DNA of 64,000 nt from Chryseobacterium kimseyorum (GTDB lineage Bacteria; Bacteroidota; Bacteroidia; Flavobacteriales; Weeksellaceae), in assembly GCF_025971945.1 (NCBI RefSeq), contig NZ_JAPDHW010000001.1:1-64000 (forward strand), in the 5' to 3' direction. Each line of letters starts with the position of its first letter. The first letter of the stretch is position 1. Made by a program: the position numbers and the translations under genes. This document shows, piece by piece, positions 8,298 through 18,189 of the stretch. The notes below the pieces were generated by a model. It searched no databases, had not been told where the DNA came from, and saw nothing but the letters and a program-made list of their open reading frames with translations.

Positions 8298-11200
8298 TTA
8301 TTTTTTAATTACTTTTACTGTTTTTGTAGATCCGTCAGTCATTGTAAGCATAACTACATACATACCGGATTTTAAATCTGCTAGATGAAGAGCAGAACCT
8401 GGTTTTTCTATAGTTTTAACCAATCTTCCGGAAATATCAACAATCGATACATTTTTTACATTCTTACTCTCTGAAATATTCAGTACATCAGTAAATGGAT
8501 TTGGATATAATGTTATTTCATTTTTCAATCCTGTTTCTGATGTTCCAAGGCATGCATTTGCATCTGCAGTGGCTACCACGGCCTGTCTTGCACTTTCGCA
8601 TGCACTTACAAACTTCCAGTTGTAGATGTAGTACCAGTAATTTGGACCGGAAGAAAAATTATTTCCAGTTACGTTAATAGCCGTTGATGTAAACGGATAG
8701 GTAGCACCGCCTGTATTTCTGTTCAGATTTAACGGTAATCCTGCTCCCTGGCCTATTCTGTAAGCAGTTCCCACTGGTAAAGTATAATTAATAGTCACAG
8801 TCTGTGGAGTCACTCCATCATTTACTGCTACAGTGTAAGGCACCGAAACCAATGTAGCTCCTGCGCTGTTTCTAATTTCTATCGCTGAAGCGGTACCAAT
8901 CGCAACAGTTGAAGTTGGGAATACATCAATACTTGTCAGTGTGGTTTGTACTGTAACGTCAAAAATTTGATAATAGGTACCAATATCATAATTTGAAGCG
9001 CTTATACTTGATAAAGCAGAAGGATTTACTGGTCCTACTGTTCCATTAACACCGTCAGTTTTAGCAGATGCATAGTAGGTTGTAGTAGCAGCTAATGAAG
9101 GAGTTGTAAAAGAGTTTCCTGTATTAAGAGCAGTACCACCTGTTGAAGCAGCGTACCAGCTAATAATAGCTCCGGTTGGCGCTGTTGCGGTTAAGGTCGC
9201 TGTACTTCCAGGGCAGAAGGATGCTCCTGTAGTAGAAAGCAGAGCCGGTGGCTGACAAAGAGTTGTAAACGAAACAGCAACTGCCGTCCAGACACTTCTG
9301 TCGGCTCCGATGCACGCTGATCTTACCCAAACATAATATTTCGTTACTGGCAATAAACCGGTTATCGGTGCAGAAGTCGTAGTTGAAGTTACAGAATTCG
9401 TTGTATTCAGAACCGTTGATGATGTAGGAGCTGTGTTGGTTGTGCTGTAATATACTTCATATCCGTTTGCTGGAGCTGGAGTAGGTGCAGTCCAAGAAAC
9501 TGATGCTCCTGACGGTGTTATAGCTGAAACTGTAACAGCTGTCGGCTCGAAACAAGTTGGTGTTAATTCATAAACTACATCATCAATCAAGACACTGTTA
9601 GCCGGAGTTCCGGTATGTCTGAAAGCTAAGGTCGTTATCCCTGCTGGTGCAGTTATACTGTTTAAGATAAAAGTATCAGCAACAGTGGTGCTGGTTGTCG
9701 TGAATGAACCCAAAGATGTAAAAGTTGCCTGATCAGCAGGATTGGTAAGATATCCTACCTGAATAATACCTCCCACAGTTGAATTAGATCTGGCTTTGAA
9801 TCTTAATCGGTATGATCCGGACTGCAATGTGCTTACAGGTGGCATAGATATCATTGCAATGGCAGTTGCCGAAGAAGAATAAATGTACAGTACATTAGGG
9901 GATGATGCAATTGTTCCTGCCTGTGTATAAGCAGAACCCGTAGTTCCCACTTTTGTCCAACATGTTGGTAGAGCCGGAGTTGTAAGGGCATCAAAGTTTT
10001 CTGTAAAAGAAACAGACTGAGTACAAGGAGTAACCAAAGCAGAATTGGAATTAGCTGTCTGTCCTGAACCGCTACATGTTACCACACATCTGTAATAAAT
10101 AGGTGTTCCCACGAATGTAGGTGGCGTGTAAAGTGCTGTAGTTGCTCCGGTTCCTGTTGTAACATTTGTCCATGTGCTGTTATCTGCGGATTCTTGCCAC
10201 TGGAAAGTTAGTCCCACAACTCCGCTACTGAAACCTGACAGTAATAAAGATGCGCTTGGCTGGCCGGCAACTAAAGTTTGGCTGGCCGGAGCCACCGTTC
10301 CTGGTGTCGGTACGCCACTGCAAACAGGCGGTGGTGTCCACGAATAAGTAAGTCCACTTGCAGGGATTATTGCACCTCCGGTAGCAGCAGCCCCCTGGAA
10401 TGGAAGTGTTGAATTGTTCGCTGTACCCGCGGTGGAAGCTGACCATGCAGTAGCACCGGTACCTGTGCGGTTAATAAAATCAACAGGAGCGTTGGCACCC
10501 TTTAACCCTACCTGAACTGTCGATGCAGTAGTTACCTGGCTTGATGCAGTATTGTTGTAAACCATTTGTATGGCATTCGTTCCTTCGTAAAGTTTTATCT
10601 GAAAATTCAGTACGTCTCCGCCACCGGCCCAACGCTGAACATTTTTCCACTGTACGGTAAGCACCTGAGAACCTGCTGTACCAGAAAGTGAATAAGAAAT
10701 GTTATCAGGATCCACAAAAAATGCAGTCGCAGAAGTAGAACTTGTAGTTGCACTTGCAGACATCGTTATAGCAGTTCCTGAAACTGCTGTCACAGTAGTT
10801 CCCGTTGGAATCGCTGTACCCACCACACGCATACCGACAGTAATACTACTTGCCATTGCTGTATTTGTACCTGTAAGAGTAAGAGTAGGAGAACCAGACG
10901 TTCGCGTAGCAGCCGTTGCTCTTAACGAACCCGATAAATCTATACCAAATGCACTGATGATATCACCAGTATTAGCAGTTGTTGAAGAGATCGGTATACC
11001 TCCGGCTCCAGCAATTGTAGAACCAGTTGTAGAACCCAACATAATCCATCCATCAGTTCCTATATAGAAACCATTGTATGAAGCACCTCTATAATTAAAA
11101 TTAAACCCTAGAGGAAAAGCATTGTAGGTACCTGCTGTAGTGGTTCCGTTGAGACCATCAGTTCCATTATGGAAAAATTGTGAATCAAAACCAGAAGTTG

Positions 11201-11387
11201 CAGTAGATGATAATACCATATTGGTACCTCCGGTAATTGGAGTATACGTTCCATTCGACTGAGCGAAGGTATAGCCTGAAACCACCTGTGCTTTAAGATT
11301 GGCGGTTAATGCAAGAAAAGTAAAAAGAAGGATGGCAAAATGTTTTTGCCACTTCAACTTTTCTCTTACAGAAGAGAGTTTTTTCAT
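8298..11387 (-). CDS. Large secreted protein with type IX (T9SS type A) sorting domain
   Basis: The 1029-residue product starts with a signal peptide (hydrophobic FAILLFTFLALTAN, likely cut after KAQ near residue 34). A long Thr/Ser/Gly/Ala-rich beta region follows, with a beta-sandwich near the N terminus, an Ig-like segment (about 370-455), a jelly-roll/MAM-like segment (about 460-610), a fibronectin type III domain (about 615-705) and a second Ig-like segment (about 710-775). The last 75 residues are a classical T9SS sorting domain (LYPNPFTDVLNI, then GMYVVMLTMTDG, ending in V-K-V-I-K-K). It is therefore predicted to cross the outer membrane by the Por/gliding machinery and be attached or released. 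An adhesin-like role is inference; no enzymatic domain is visible. Confidence 0.9.
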   Translation of the reverse strand: MKKLSSVREKLKWQKHFAILLFTFLALTANLKAQVVSGYTFAQSNGTYTPITGGTNMVLSSTATSGFDSQFFHNGTDGLNGTTTAGTYNAFPLGFNFNYRGASYNGFYIGTDGWIMLGSTTGSTIAGAGGIPISSTTANTGDIISAFGIDLSGSLRATAATRTSGSPTLTLTGTNTAMASSITVGMRVVGTAIPTGTTVTAVSGTAITMSASATTSSTSATAFFVDPDNISYSLSGTAGSQVLTVQWKNVQRWAGGGDVLNFQIKLYEGTNAIQMVYNNTASSQVTTASTVQVGLKGANAPVDFINRTGTGATAWSASTAGTANNSTLPFQGAAATGGAIIPASGLTYSWTPPPVCSGVPTPGTVAPASQTLVAGQPSASLLLSGFSSGVVGLTFQWQESADNSTWTNVTTGTGATTALYTPPTFVGTPIYYRCVVTCSGSGQTANSNSALVTPCTQSVSFTENFDALTTPALPTCWTKVGTTGSAYTQAGTIASSPNVLYIYSSSATAIAMISMPPVSTLQSGSYRLRFKARSNSTVGGIIQVGYLTNPADQATFTSLGSFTTTSTTVADTFILNSITAPAGITTLAFRHTGTPANSVLIDDVVYELTPTCFEPTAVTVSAITPSGASVSWTAPTPAPANGYEVYYSTTNTAPTSSTVLNTTNSVTSTTTSAPITGLLPVTKYYVWVRSACIGADRSVWTAVAVSFTTLCQPPALLSTTGASFCPGSTATLTATAPTGAIISWYAASTGGTALNTGNSFTTPSLAATTTYYASAKTDGVNGTVGPVNPSALSSISASNYDIGTYYQIFDVTVQTTLTSIDVFPTSTVAIGTASAIEIRNSAGATLVSVPYTVAVNDGVTPQTVTINYTLPVGTAYRIGQGAGLPLNLNRNTGGATYPFTSTAINVTGNNFSSGPNYWYYIYNWKFVSACESARQAVVATADANACLGTSETGLKNEITLYPNPFTDVLNISESKNVKNVSIVDISGRLVKTIEKPGSALHLADLKSGMYVVMLTMTDGSTKTVKVIKK

Positions 11388-12152
11388 ATATTGTTCTGTT
11401 TAAAAATTAGATCGTTAAATTAGTAAAATTTATAATACATTCTAAAAATATCTTAATTTTTTAATAAAATCAACATGAAATGATTTAAAATTTGCTGAAT
11501 CCTTAATTTATTTAAAGTTTGAAACTACCGTCGCTACAAGGTTTCTTACATAAAAGTTGGCTAAAGATTGCCAATAAATTTCGAGATTTATTATGCTCAC
11601 CTTAGTGTTTAGCATGGATCTTAAAGAATTCTGAAAGCTGTGTTTTACGACGTCTAAAAAAGAAATTGAGAGTTGATTGGGTTGGGGTAGAAAAAAGAAA
11701 ATCTCCAGTTTATCATAAAACTATGGAGATTTTCAAATAGCATTTCGAAACAATATATCATGTATGCTTAAGGCTAAATAGTCAACTACTATGCCCTCAG
11801 ATTGTTAAAATTTTACAATTGTTATTTGTTAACATATTGGGTAATATGCAGAGAATAAGTAATTTAAAGTAATAAAAATAGTTCTCAACAGAGATGAATA
11901 TGCTTTTAATTAAACCAATTTATTAAAATATGAACACGGATGATTTCTATTAATAGGACACTTGTGAACAAAAATTGTGATGACTGTTCAGAATTTCTGA
12001 TATTGAACTGTAAAGTTGCCTTAGGATACAATATTTGATGAGGCCCTAGAAATTTGTCAATAGGTTTTTCCATCATTGAAACCTGGAAAAACGATGATGT
12101 TCTATATTTTTTTAAAATTTCAAAATGGATTCTTATGTTGTTGTGGTGATTT
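11388..12152. other. 765-bp region without a supported gene
   Basis: This A/T-rich gap holds the promoter side of the T9SS gene (left edge) and the trailer of the monooxygenase gene (right edge). The only clear structure is the hairpin near 11698-11733. A minus-strand reading at 11906-12163 shows no recognisable domain and overlaps the end of the monooxygenase gene. Confidence 0.6.
11690..11733 (-). terminator. Putative terminator downstream of the monooxygenase gene
   Basis: AAAATCTCCA (11698-11707) and TGGAGATTTT (11724-11733) form a 10-bp stem, extended by GTTT/AAAC inside. On the minus strand it is followed by CTTTTTTCT. It lies about 420 bases past the monooxygenase stop, so the assignment is tentative. 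Confidence 0.55.
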
Positions 12153-13313
12153 TTATTTTCCACTAAAAAAACTGGACATGGTACTTAGCGCATCTACATG
12201 ATGCATTATTTCTCCGTTATCCAGTGATTCCTTCGTAATCTGAAAAGCTCTTCTGCGCATCGATGTTTCATAAATTAAAAGGGAATCATGTAAAGCAGTG
12301 GAGTTTCTGTCTGTCAGGCTTTCACTCAGTTCAAGTGCATCAAGCATTGCCATATTTACACCTTCTCCTGCAAACGGTGGCATCAGATGCGCGGCGTCAC
12401 CGATTACCGTAACATTGGATAAAGTTTCCCAACTCTGATCCAGAGGCATATAATTAATAGGCCTTGGAATAAACGGGGTAGTGGTATTTTCGAATAATTG
12501 ATTCCAGATTTCACTCCATTCCGCATAATGCTTTTTAAACCAATCCAAAACTTGGGATGTGTCAGAAAAATTTAAACCGCTTTTCAACACCCAGTTTTCC
12601 TCGGCTCTGAAACTTGCGTAAAATCCTATGACTCCATCTGCTTTCTGCCCCATCAAAATATTTTTTTCGTCTCCGAAAGCCATCAATTTTCCTCCGCGAA
12701 GAAGTTTCGTAATTTCAGGTACAAGATTTTCAGCGTCGTAAATATTTCCTTCCAGCATCGTAATGCCTGAGTAAAGCACCTGAATATTCGTTATATAGGG
12801 CCTGATTTTTGAGTTGGCTCCATCCGCACCAATTACGAGATCTGCATAAGCTGTGGTTCCGTTTTTAAAATGCAACAGCCAGCCATCATTCTGTTTTTCC
12901 ATGGACAGGAAATGACTGTCCCAGATAATATTTTCTGGTTTCAGTGAATCTAGAAGAATTTTTCTCAGTACACCCCGATCTATTTCGGGACGGAAATATT
13001 CATGTCCAAAATCTTCCTCTTTTATTATTTCGTGATCGCTGAAAACAACTTCCGCTTTTTCATTGGTGATTGTTGTTTTGTCAGCTCCTGACATATAATT
13101 TTTCTTAAATTCATCGAGCAATCCGGCCTTCCTTATCGCTGCCAAGCCTGAATTTTCATGAAGATCAAGAGGAGAGCCCTGCACTCTGGCACTCTTTCCA
13201 AAATCTCTTTCATACACTTTAACGTCGACATTTTTCAGTTGCAGCAGTCTTGCTAATGTCAGTCCGCCGGGACCGCCTCCTATAATGGCTATCTGTTTAT
13301 TTTCAAGTAACAT
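12153..13313 (-). CDS. FAD-dependent monooxygenase, Tet(X)-like
   Basis: The 386-residue product is a class A flavoprotein hydroxylase. It has the Rossmann GGGPGGLTLARLL motif (about 12-24), the DG motif (VIGADGANSKIR, near 160) and the GD motif (VIGDAAHLMPPFAGEGVNMA, near 300). Length and sequence order run parallel to Tet(X), the tetracycline-inactivating monooxygenase of Bacteroidetes. From memory of Tet(X), its drug-contacting Gln192, Arg213 and His234 align with Lys, Lys and Gly here (LLRGGKLMAFGD, then VIGFYASF), so tetracycline activity is doubtful and the true substrate is unknown. It lies 34 bases after an AraC regulator on the same strand, which probably controls it. Confidence 0.88.
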   Translation of the reverse strand: MLLENKQIAIIGGGPGGLTLARLLQLKNVDVKVYERDFGKSARVQGSPLDLHENSGLAAIRKAGLLDEFKKNYMSGADKTTITNEKAEVVFSDHEIIKEEDFGHEYFRPEIDRGVLRKILLDSLKPENIIWDSHFLSMEKQNDGWLLHFKNGTTAYADLVIGADGANSKIRPYITNIQVLYSGITMLEGNIYDAENLVPEITKLLRGGKLMAFGDEKNILMGQKADGVIGFYASFRAEENWVLKSGLNFSDTSQVLDWFKKHYAEWSEIWNQLFENTTTPFIPRPINYMPLDQSWETLSNVTVIGDAAHLMPPFAGEGVNMAMLDALELSESLTDRNSTALHDSLLIYETSMRRRAFQITKESLDNGEIMHHVDALSTMSSFFSGK

Positions 13314-13347
13314 ATTCTTTAAATTTAGAAGACAAAGTTACTTTTGA

Positions 13348-14088
13348 TCATAGACTAAAAATTGTAAAAAAACGGTCGTTTTCATTCTTATGTAACTCTT
13401 TCGGCGAGACTCCGGAAAGCTGTTTTATTTCTTTAATAAAATGGGACTGATCTGTAAAATTGAGCTGAGGATAAAGATTTCCATCTTTAATATGAGAAAG
13501 TGAAGCCTGAAACCGAAGGATTTTACAATATGCTTTCAGAGAAAGTCCAAACTGCTGATTAAAGTAGCGGTTGATCTGGCGTTGGCTCCATGAAATTTTT
13601 TCAGCAAGTTCAGCAATTGAAATTTCTCCATCTGACGCAAAGATTAATTCAAATAACTTGACTTTCCGGACATCCAGTTTTTCAGGGATTAATGAAATTA
13701 TTTTTCGTGTAATTTTATCGCAAAATAGATCAAAATCATTCAGATCATCGATGCTGATCTCCCAAAAGTTTTCGGGCATCAGTTTTCCGCTGTTTAAAAT
13801 ATCAGCAACGGTATCTTGTAAAATATATTCTGCTGCCAACGGATTAAAACTGACTGAACAGAAATCTGTGACTTCCTGTTCAGGAAATTTGGGTTTGGTT
13901 TCGAGGCCGAGAAGCGCGACGTTCAATTTTTTATCAGCGTTTTTCGAAAAAATTAGATCAATTTTTCCATTAGGAACAACCACTGCCTGATGTTGATTTG
14001 AAAAGTTTTGTAACGATGAAAAACAATAAACAAAATCTTTTATACTTTCGTGTGCCTGAGTGAGTTTAAAATCTAATTTTTGTTTCAT
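13348..14088 (-). CDS. AraC-family transcriptional regulator
   Basis: The 246-residue product has an N-terminal beta-rich sensing domain (about 1-140; PNGKIDLIFS motif of the DUF6597-type sensor) and a C-terminal pair of AraC helix-turn-helices (about 150-240). The first is ISIAELAEKISWSQRQINRYFNQQFGLS and is quoted here as two parts, ISIAELAEKISWS and QRQINRYF; the second is DQSHFIKEIKQLSGVSP. It is the upstream gene of a pair with the Tet(X)-like monooxygenase. Regulation of that gene, with a small aromatic or drug-like inducer, is inferred from context. Confidence 0.88.
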   Translation of the reverse strand: MKQKLDFKLTQAHESIKDFVYCFSSLQNFSNQHQAVVVPNGKIDLIFSKNADKKLNVALLGLETKPKFPEQEVTDFCSVSFNPLAAEYILQDTVADILNSGKLMPENFWEISIDDLNDFDLFCDKITRKIISLIPEKLDVRKVKLFELIFASDGEISIAELAEKISWSQRQINRYFNQQFGLSLKAYCKILRFQASLSHIKDGNLYPQLNFTDQSHFIKEIKQLSGVSPKELHKNENDRFFTIFSL

Positions 14089-14289
14089 TGTTTCAGTACA
14101 TTATTTTTAAAATGCGTCACGCTTTTTTTAAAGTTGAGCAGTTGGCTGGGCTTTTTTTCTACAGTTAAAAACTGTATTGTCATTAAATAGAAAATTTGAC
14201 AAGGAAATTAATCTACTTGTTACAGAACGAAAACCTTTAGAAGTAAATCAAAAAATGTTCAAGATAATTTAAAGATTGTAAAAAAGGCT

Positions 14290-14490
14290 TTAGCTCTTTT
14301 TAAGCGCAGAAGCTTTGTGCACTGCTTTTTTACCGGTTTTTTCACTCATCACTTCATACTGTGGCTCATCTTCAGACGCTCTGCGCTGACGACTCATAAA
14401 TACAAAATCTTCGGTATGAATTTTAACAATGACTCCGTGAGTTTCTCCGTTTTGAAATTTCCATCTTACGTGGTCTCCTTTTTTAAGCAT
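14290..14490 (-). CDS. HVA1/DUF2945-type small protein (Tudor-like)
   Basis: The 66-residue product matches the DUF2945 / hypervirulence-associated Tudor-like family: GDHVRWKFQNGETHGVIVKI, then a beta-rich middle and a conserved basic end (KKAVHKASALKKS). The fold is a small SH3-like barrel; the function is unknown. The frame is open to a TTG at 14499, but the ATG at 14490 gives the usual M-L-K-K-G-D start. It stands alone. Confidence 0.8.
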   Translation of the reverse strand: MLKKGDHVRWKFQNGETHGVIVKIHTEDFVFMSRQRRASEDEPQYEVMSEKTGKKAVHKASALKKS

Positions 14491-14719
14491 AATCATCAAA
14501 TTTAATTAGGTTATAGATATTCTAAAAGTCAAACGTTTAAATACAAAAATGATACTATCTTAAACTAATCTCAAAACAATAAATTAATATTTGATATCAT
14601 TTAGGGGAGTTATTTACAGTGAAGTTTAGATTCTGACGAATTAATTCTTTAAACTAATTACTGATTGAATTTAGTAGATGGAAATGTTTTTTGAGGCTCA
14701 AATCCGGATTAGAGTCTAA

Positions 14720-15598
14720 TCATTTACTATTCAGCTTCAAAATTTTAAAAAGCTGAAACGTTTCTTTAACTGTAGTAGATTCTGCATTCTTAAAGATCTC
14801 ACTCCTGTTAACCAACTCAAATGTTTCAGCGGTTGCGGAAGAAATGCTGCTCGGTAAACCCTGGCTCTTCTGCATATTTGAAAGTCCCTGCATCTCATGC
14901 ATTCGCCTTTCGATATGGGTGATATATGTGGGCGTGGTTTTTTCTAAATCTTTAAAAGTTCCGGGTAAATATGATTGCAGGCTAGTCATCAGCTCATCCA
15001 CAATTCCATAATGTGCAGCTGCAGTAATCGCCTCGAAGAATACAGCGTTAATACCTTTATTGACCAAAGAAAACAGCAGTTTGTAGGCAGAAGCTGATTC
15101 TATATTTTCACCGGCATCTTTTGTGTTGAAAATTCCATCAAACAAATCTAAAATATATTTCCTTTCTTTTCCGCTCAGAACAATGACAGAATCCTTTTCC
15201 ATATCTTTGGAAGCACCCAAAACAGCGCCGTTAATGTGTACGGCATTCTTTGCTGCGAATATGTGATCAATCCTGGTGGCAGATTCAGGAGTGTTTGAAT
15301 TTAAATCAACAAAAATCTTCTTTGCATGATGATCAGAAAGGCAACTGCTGATCTGTTCAGCGATTTCAACGCTTTTGTCTGGACTGTTGACAGACAGAAT
15401 GATGTCGGATGCATCTACAACCTTTTGTAGCGACACAAGGTCTTCAATTTCCGACTTTTTAATGCGGTCAGCTGTTTTTTGTGATCTCCCTTCGCCCGCC
15501 GTAATCACGCGAAAATTATTTTTTAACAGAACTTCTGCTATGGCAAGTCCCATATCTCCGGGAAACAGCAGTCCTACGATCATTTCTTTTTTTATCAT
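14720..15598 (-). CDS. NAD(P)-dependent oxidoreductase (6PGDH/HIBADH-like, DUF1932 C-term)
   Basis: The 292-residue product has an N-terminal Rossmann domain in which GLLFPGDMGLAIAEVLL (about 9-25) is the dinucleotide-binding turn, followed by DINSNTPESA-like VDLNSNTPESA (near 118), the substrate-loop motif of the beta-hydroxyacid dehydrogenase superfamily. The C-terminal all-helical domain (about 175-285) resembles DUF1932. A conserved lysine in AYKLLFSLVNKGINAVFFEA is the likely catalytic residue. The substrate is unknown. It is on the same strand as, and downstream of, the frameshifted TetR gene, so the two may be linked. Confidence 0.82.
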   Translation of the reverse strand: MIKKEMIVGLLFPGDMGLAIAEVLLKNNFRVITAGEGRSQKTADRIKKSEIEDLVSLQKVVDASDIILSVNSPDKSVEIAEQISSCLSDHHAKKIFVDLNSNTPESATRIDHIFAAKNAVHINGAVLGASKDMEKDSVIVLSGKERKYILDLFDGIFNTKDAGENIESASAYKLLFSLVNKGINAVFFEAITAAAHYGIVDELMTSLQSYLPGTFKDLEKTTPTYITHIERRMHEMQGLSNMQKSQGLPSSISSATAETFELVNRSEIFKNAESTTVKETFQLFKILKLNSK

Positions 15599-15694
15599 AA
15601 TTTTAATGGAATACAGTTCGTGTTCTAATTACTTAGTTCGAGATAACGTTGATACTTTTAAAAATTTCCTCTAAATATTTTATGATCAGAATTT

Positions 15695-16241
15695 TTACAA
15701 TTTATTAAGTTTATTAACCAGATAAATGATCATCTGTGCGACACTTTCGGCAGGGTAGGCAAAATCATTCTCCACCCAATTTTTGATCACCGCGATGCTT
15801 CCTTTTTCACCAAACTGATATGCCATTTCTACAAATGGCTGAGTTTCCGGGGTCAGTTCGATTTGATTTTACAGGAAAATGATTTCTTACACTGGTCAGG
15901 ATGCGCGACAAAATTCCGCTTCCATCACCTTTGGTGAAAACTATTTTGCTCATCTCTCTGTCGTTTTCCAGCAGTTGGCAGCTCAGTAATATTACTTCGT
16001 CCATTTGGTGACTTTTTCGCAGCACGGCAGATAATTTTTCAAAAACTTCTTCTTCCAATTCTAAAAGTATATCCAACGGAACTGTGTAATGCCTGTAAAA
16101 TGAATTTCTGTTAACATCAGCTGTTTTGCTCAACTCTGTTATGGAAATTTGACTTAATTCTTTTTCCTGTAGCAATTCAAAAAGCGCTTCACGCAGTACC
16201 TTTTTTGTATACTGTATTCTCCGGTCTTTTCTTAATTCCAT
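15695..16241 (-). pseudogene. TetR/AcrR-family regulator, broken by a frameshift
   Basis: The first 120 or so codons encode a normal TetR N terminus: RRIQYTKKVLREALFELL, then ISITELSKTADVNRNSFYRHY. The frame then runs into unrelated residues and a stop at 15807. The expected C terminus continues in the +1 frame (ELTPETQPFVEMAYQFG, later IKNWVENDFAYPAESVAQM) and ends at 15695. Removing one base near the T4 run at 15867-15870 restores a 181-residue protein, the usual TetR size. It may be a real inactivating mutation or a base-calling error. It is divergent from the epimerase operon at 16466 and would be its likely regulator. Confidence 0.85.
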
Positions 16242-16264
16242 CTTAATATTTTTTATTTACGCTA

Positions 16265-16306
16265 CAATAAGATGCCATTATGTTCCTTAAAGTACAGAAC
16301 TTATTG
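16265..16306. promoter_or_regulatory. Putative TetR operator region
   Basis: CAATAAG (16265-16271) and CTTATTG (16300-16306) form an inverted repeat, with an inner GTTC/GAAC dyad (16282-16285 and 16297-16300) overlapping it. It lies just upstream of the TetR start in the divergent region. Operator function is inferred. Confidence 0.3.
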
Positions 16307-16465
16307 TTTTGAAACCTTTATTCAGATTTTCATCTATAGCTTTACAGTGTGATCAATAGTAGACATCATGATAAATAATGAACAAAGTGTATCACAAATT
16401 TAGATATTATTCGAATATTGATTACTGTGAATTATTTTAAATCTTAACCAATTAGAAAAAATATA

Positions 16466-17509
16466 ATGAAAATAAAAAAGAAAATTCTCCTGACTGGTGC
16501 ATCGGGAACTGTAGGTCTTGAGACTTTAAAAATTTTGGTGAAAAATGCTGATTATGACATTACTGTTTTTGATTTCAAAACTCGAAAGTCTGTTCATAAA
16601 CTTGCGCCATTCAGTAAGAATGTAAAAATAGTTTATGGTGATATCGGGAACTTTTCAGCGGTCGAAAATGTCTGCCGGAATCAGGATGTTGCTATTCATT
16701 TAGCAGCGATTATCCCGCCACTTGCAGACATAAATCCTGAATTAGCTTATCATGTAAATGTAAAGGGAACAGAAAATCTTATTCAGGCTTTGGAAAAGAA
16801 TTCTCCAAAATGTCACCTGTTTTTCAGCTCAAGTATTTCAGTGTACGGTGACCGGATTAGTACTCCAGAAATTTCTGTCACGGATCCGTTGAAACCGAGT
16901 GTTGGTGATCAGTATGGTGAAACCAAAGTGCTGTGTGAAAAGATTATTCAACAATCAAAACTGTCTTGGTCGATCTTTCGTCTGGCTGCCATCATGGGCA
17001 ATCATAAAATGTCTAAACTGATGTTTCATATGCCGCTCGATACACCGATGGAAATCTGTACACCGCAGGATACAGGACGCGCTTTTGCAAATGCAGTGGC
17101 TCACCAGACTCAGCTTAAAAACCGGATCTTTAATCTGGGTGGAGGTCCAGATTGTGTGATTTTGTACCGTTCTTTCCTTTTAAAAATGTTTGAAGCTTTC
17201 GGGCTTGGTAAAGCGGATTTTCCTGAAAAAGCGTTTGCAGAAAAGAATTTCCATTGTGGAATAATGAAAGACGGCGATATGCTGGAAGACATCATTCGTT
17301 TTCGCCGTCAGAATTTAAGCGATTATTTCGATTTGGTCAATCAACAGGTCAATCCCATTCAGAAAAAAATAACCTTTGTTTTTCGTAACTTTATTAAACG
17401 TTGGTTGCTTTCACAGTCTGAACCGTATTATGCTTACCGAAAGGGAAATCATGAAGAAATAAACCATTATTTCAAAATGGATAAAAAGAATCTTGTTGAA
17501 ACAGTTTAG
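16466..17509 (+). CDS. NAD-dependent epimerase/dehydratase family protein
   Basis: The 347-residue product is an extended short-chain dehydrogenase. LLTGASGTVGLETLKIL (about 8-24) is the GxxGxxG nucleotide-binding motif, and YGETK (about 152-156) holds the catalytic Tyr and Lys, preceded by FFSSSISVYGD with the catalytic Ser. The C-terminal substrate domain is longer than in minimal members. The substrate, a sugar nucleotide or other hydroxy compound, cannot be read. It begins an operon with a secreted DUF2141 protein 23 bases downstream and is divergent from the broken TetR gene. Confidence 0.87.
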   Translation: MKIKKKILLTGASGTVGLETLKILVKNADYDITVFDFKTRKSVHKLAPFSKNVKIVYGDIGNFSAVENVCRNQDVAIHLAAIIPPLADINPELAYHVNVKGTENLIQALEKNSPKCHLFFSSSISVYGDRISTPEISVTDPLKPSVGDQYGETKVLCEKIIQQSKLSWSIFRLAAIMGNHKMSKLMFHMPLDTPMEICTPQDTGRAFANAVAHQTQLKNRIFNLGGGPDCVILYRSFLLKMFEAFGLGKADFPEKAFAEKNFHCGIMKDGDMLEDIIRFRRQNLSDYFDLVNQQVNPIQKKITFVFRNFIKRWLLSQSEPYYAYRKGNHEEINHYFKMDKKNLVETV

Positions 17510-17532
17510 TATTTACATTTAAATAAAAAAAT

Positions 17533-17958
17533 ATGTTAAAGAAAATAATTGTTGTCATGGTATTGATAACCATCAACGCAACGCTTTTTGCACAAAATAA
17601 TTTTACAGTTGAAGTATCTGAACTTGTTGCTGATAAAGGCACTGTCTATCTCGGTCTTTATAATCAAAAGAATGGCTTTTTGAATGAAGGTTCTGCTGTT
17701 GTCAATGCCAAGATAAAGGCAAAAGGTAATAAAGTTAGTTATACTTTTAAGAATCTGCCCGTTGGAGAATATGCAGTTGCAGCTTATCAGGACGTAAACA
17801 GCAATGGCAAGTGCGACCGAAATTTCATTGGATATCCTACGGAGGGATTTGGTTTTTCAAAAAATTACAGACCGAAAGTTTCTGCTCCTAAATTTGATGA
17901 AGTGAAAATTTATGTGAAACAGTCGACAGCGACGAGTATTGCATTGATTAGAAATTAG
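17533..17958 (+). CDS. Secreted DUF2141 protein
   Basis: The 141-residue product has a signal peptide (IIVVMVLITINATLFA, cleavage near residue 21) and a DUF2141 beta-sandwich. Family marks are the GTVYLGLYNQKNGFL stretch, the NLPVGEYAVAAYQDVNSNGKCD motif and the GFSKN segment near the C terminus. It is likely periplasmic or outer-membrane exposed; the function of the family is unknown. It is co-transcribed with the epimerase gene. Confidence 0.88.
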   Translation: MLKKIIVVMVLITINATLFAQNNFTVEVSELVADKGTVYLGLYNQKNGFLNEGSAVVNAKIKAKGNKVSYTFKNLPVGEYAVAAYQDVNSNGKCDRNFIGYPTEGFGFSKNYRPKVSAPKFDEVKIYVKQSTATSIALIRN

Positions 17959-18189
17959 CGTTACTTTAAATTTGTTACTGATATTCAAATCGATATCTTC
18001 CCGGTAAAAACCATTGACCAACTGATCTTAACAAATAAATTCATAATATTTTGAATTAAATATAATAAAAGTACAATTAATTCGTTATCTTAGTACACAA
18101 TTCGGTAATGTACCGGAAAAATTTAACATTCTTCTTATTCCAACACCCGATTTTAGCACATCTGTTTGTTCGCATAAAGTTGATCAAAT

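Noticed and set aside
10699..11067. Plus-strand reading of 122 residues opposite the T9SS gene
   Set aside because: It is Val/Pro/Ala rich as an artefact of the antisense of Thr/Ser/Gly codons.
11906..12163. Minus-strand reading of 85 residues
   Set aside because: No domain or signal is visible, the composition looks like random A/T-rich translation, and it overlaps the end of the monooxygenase gene.
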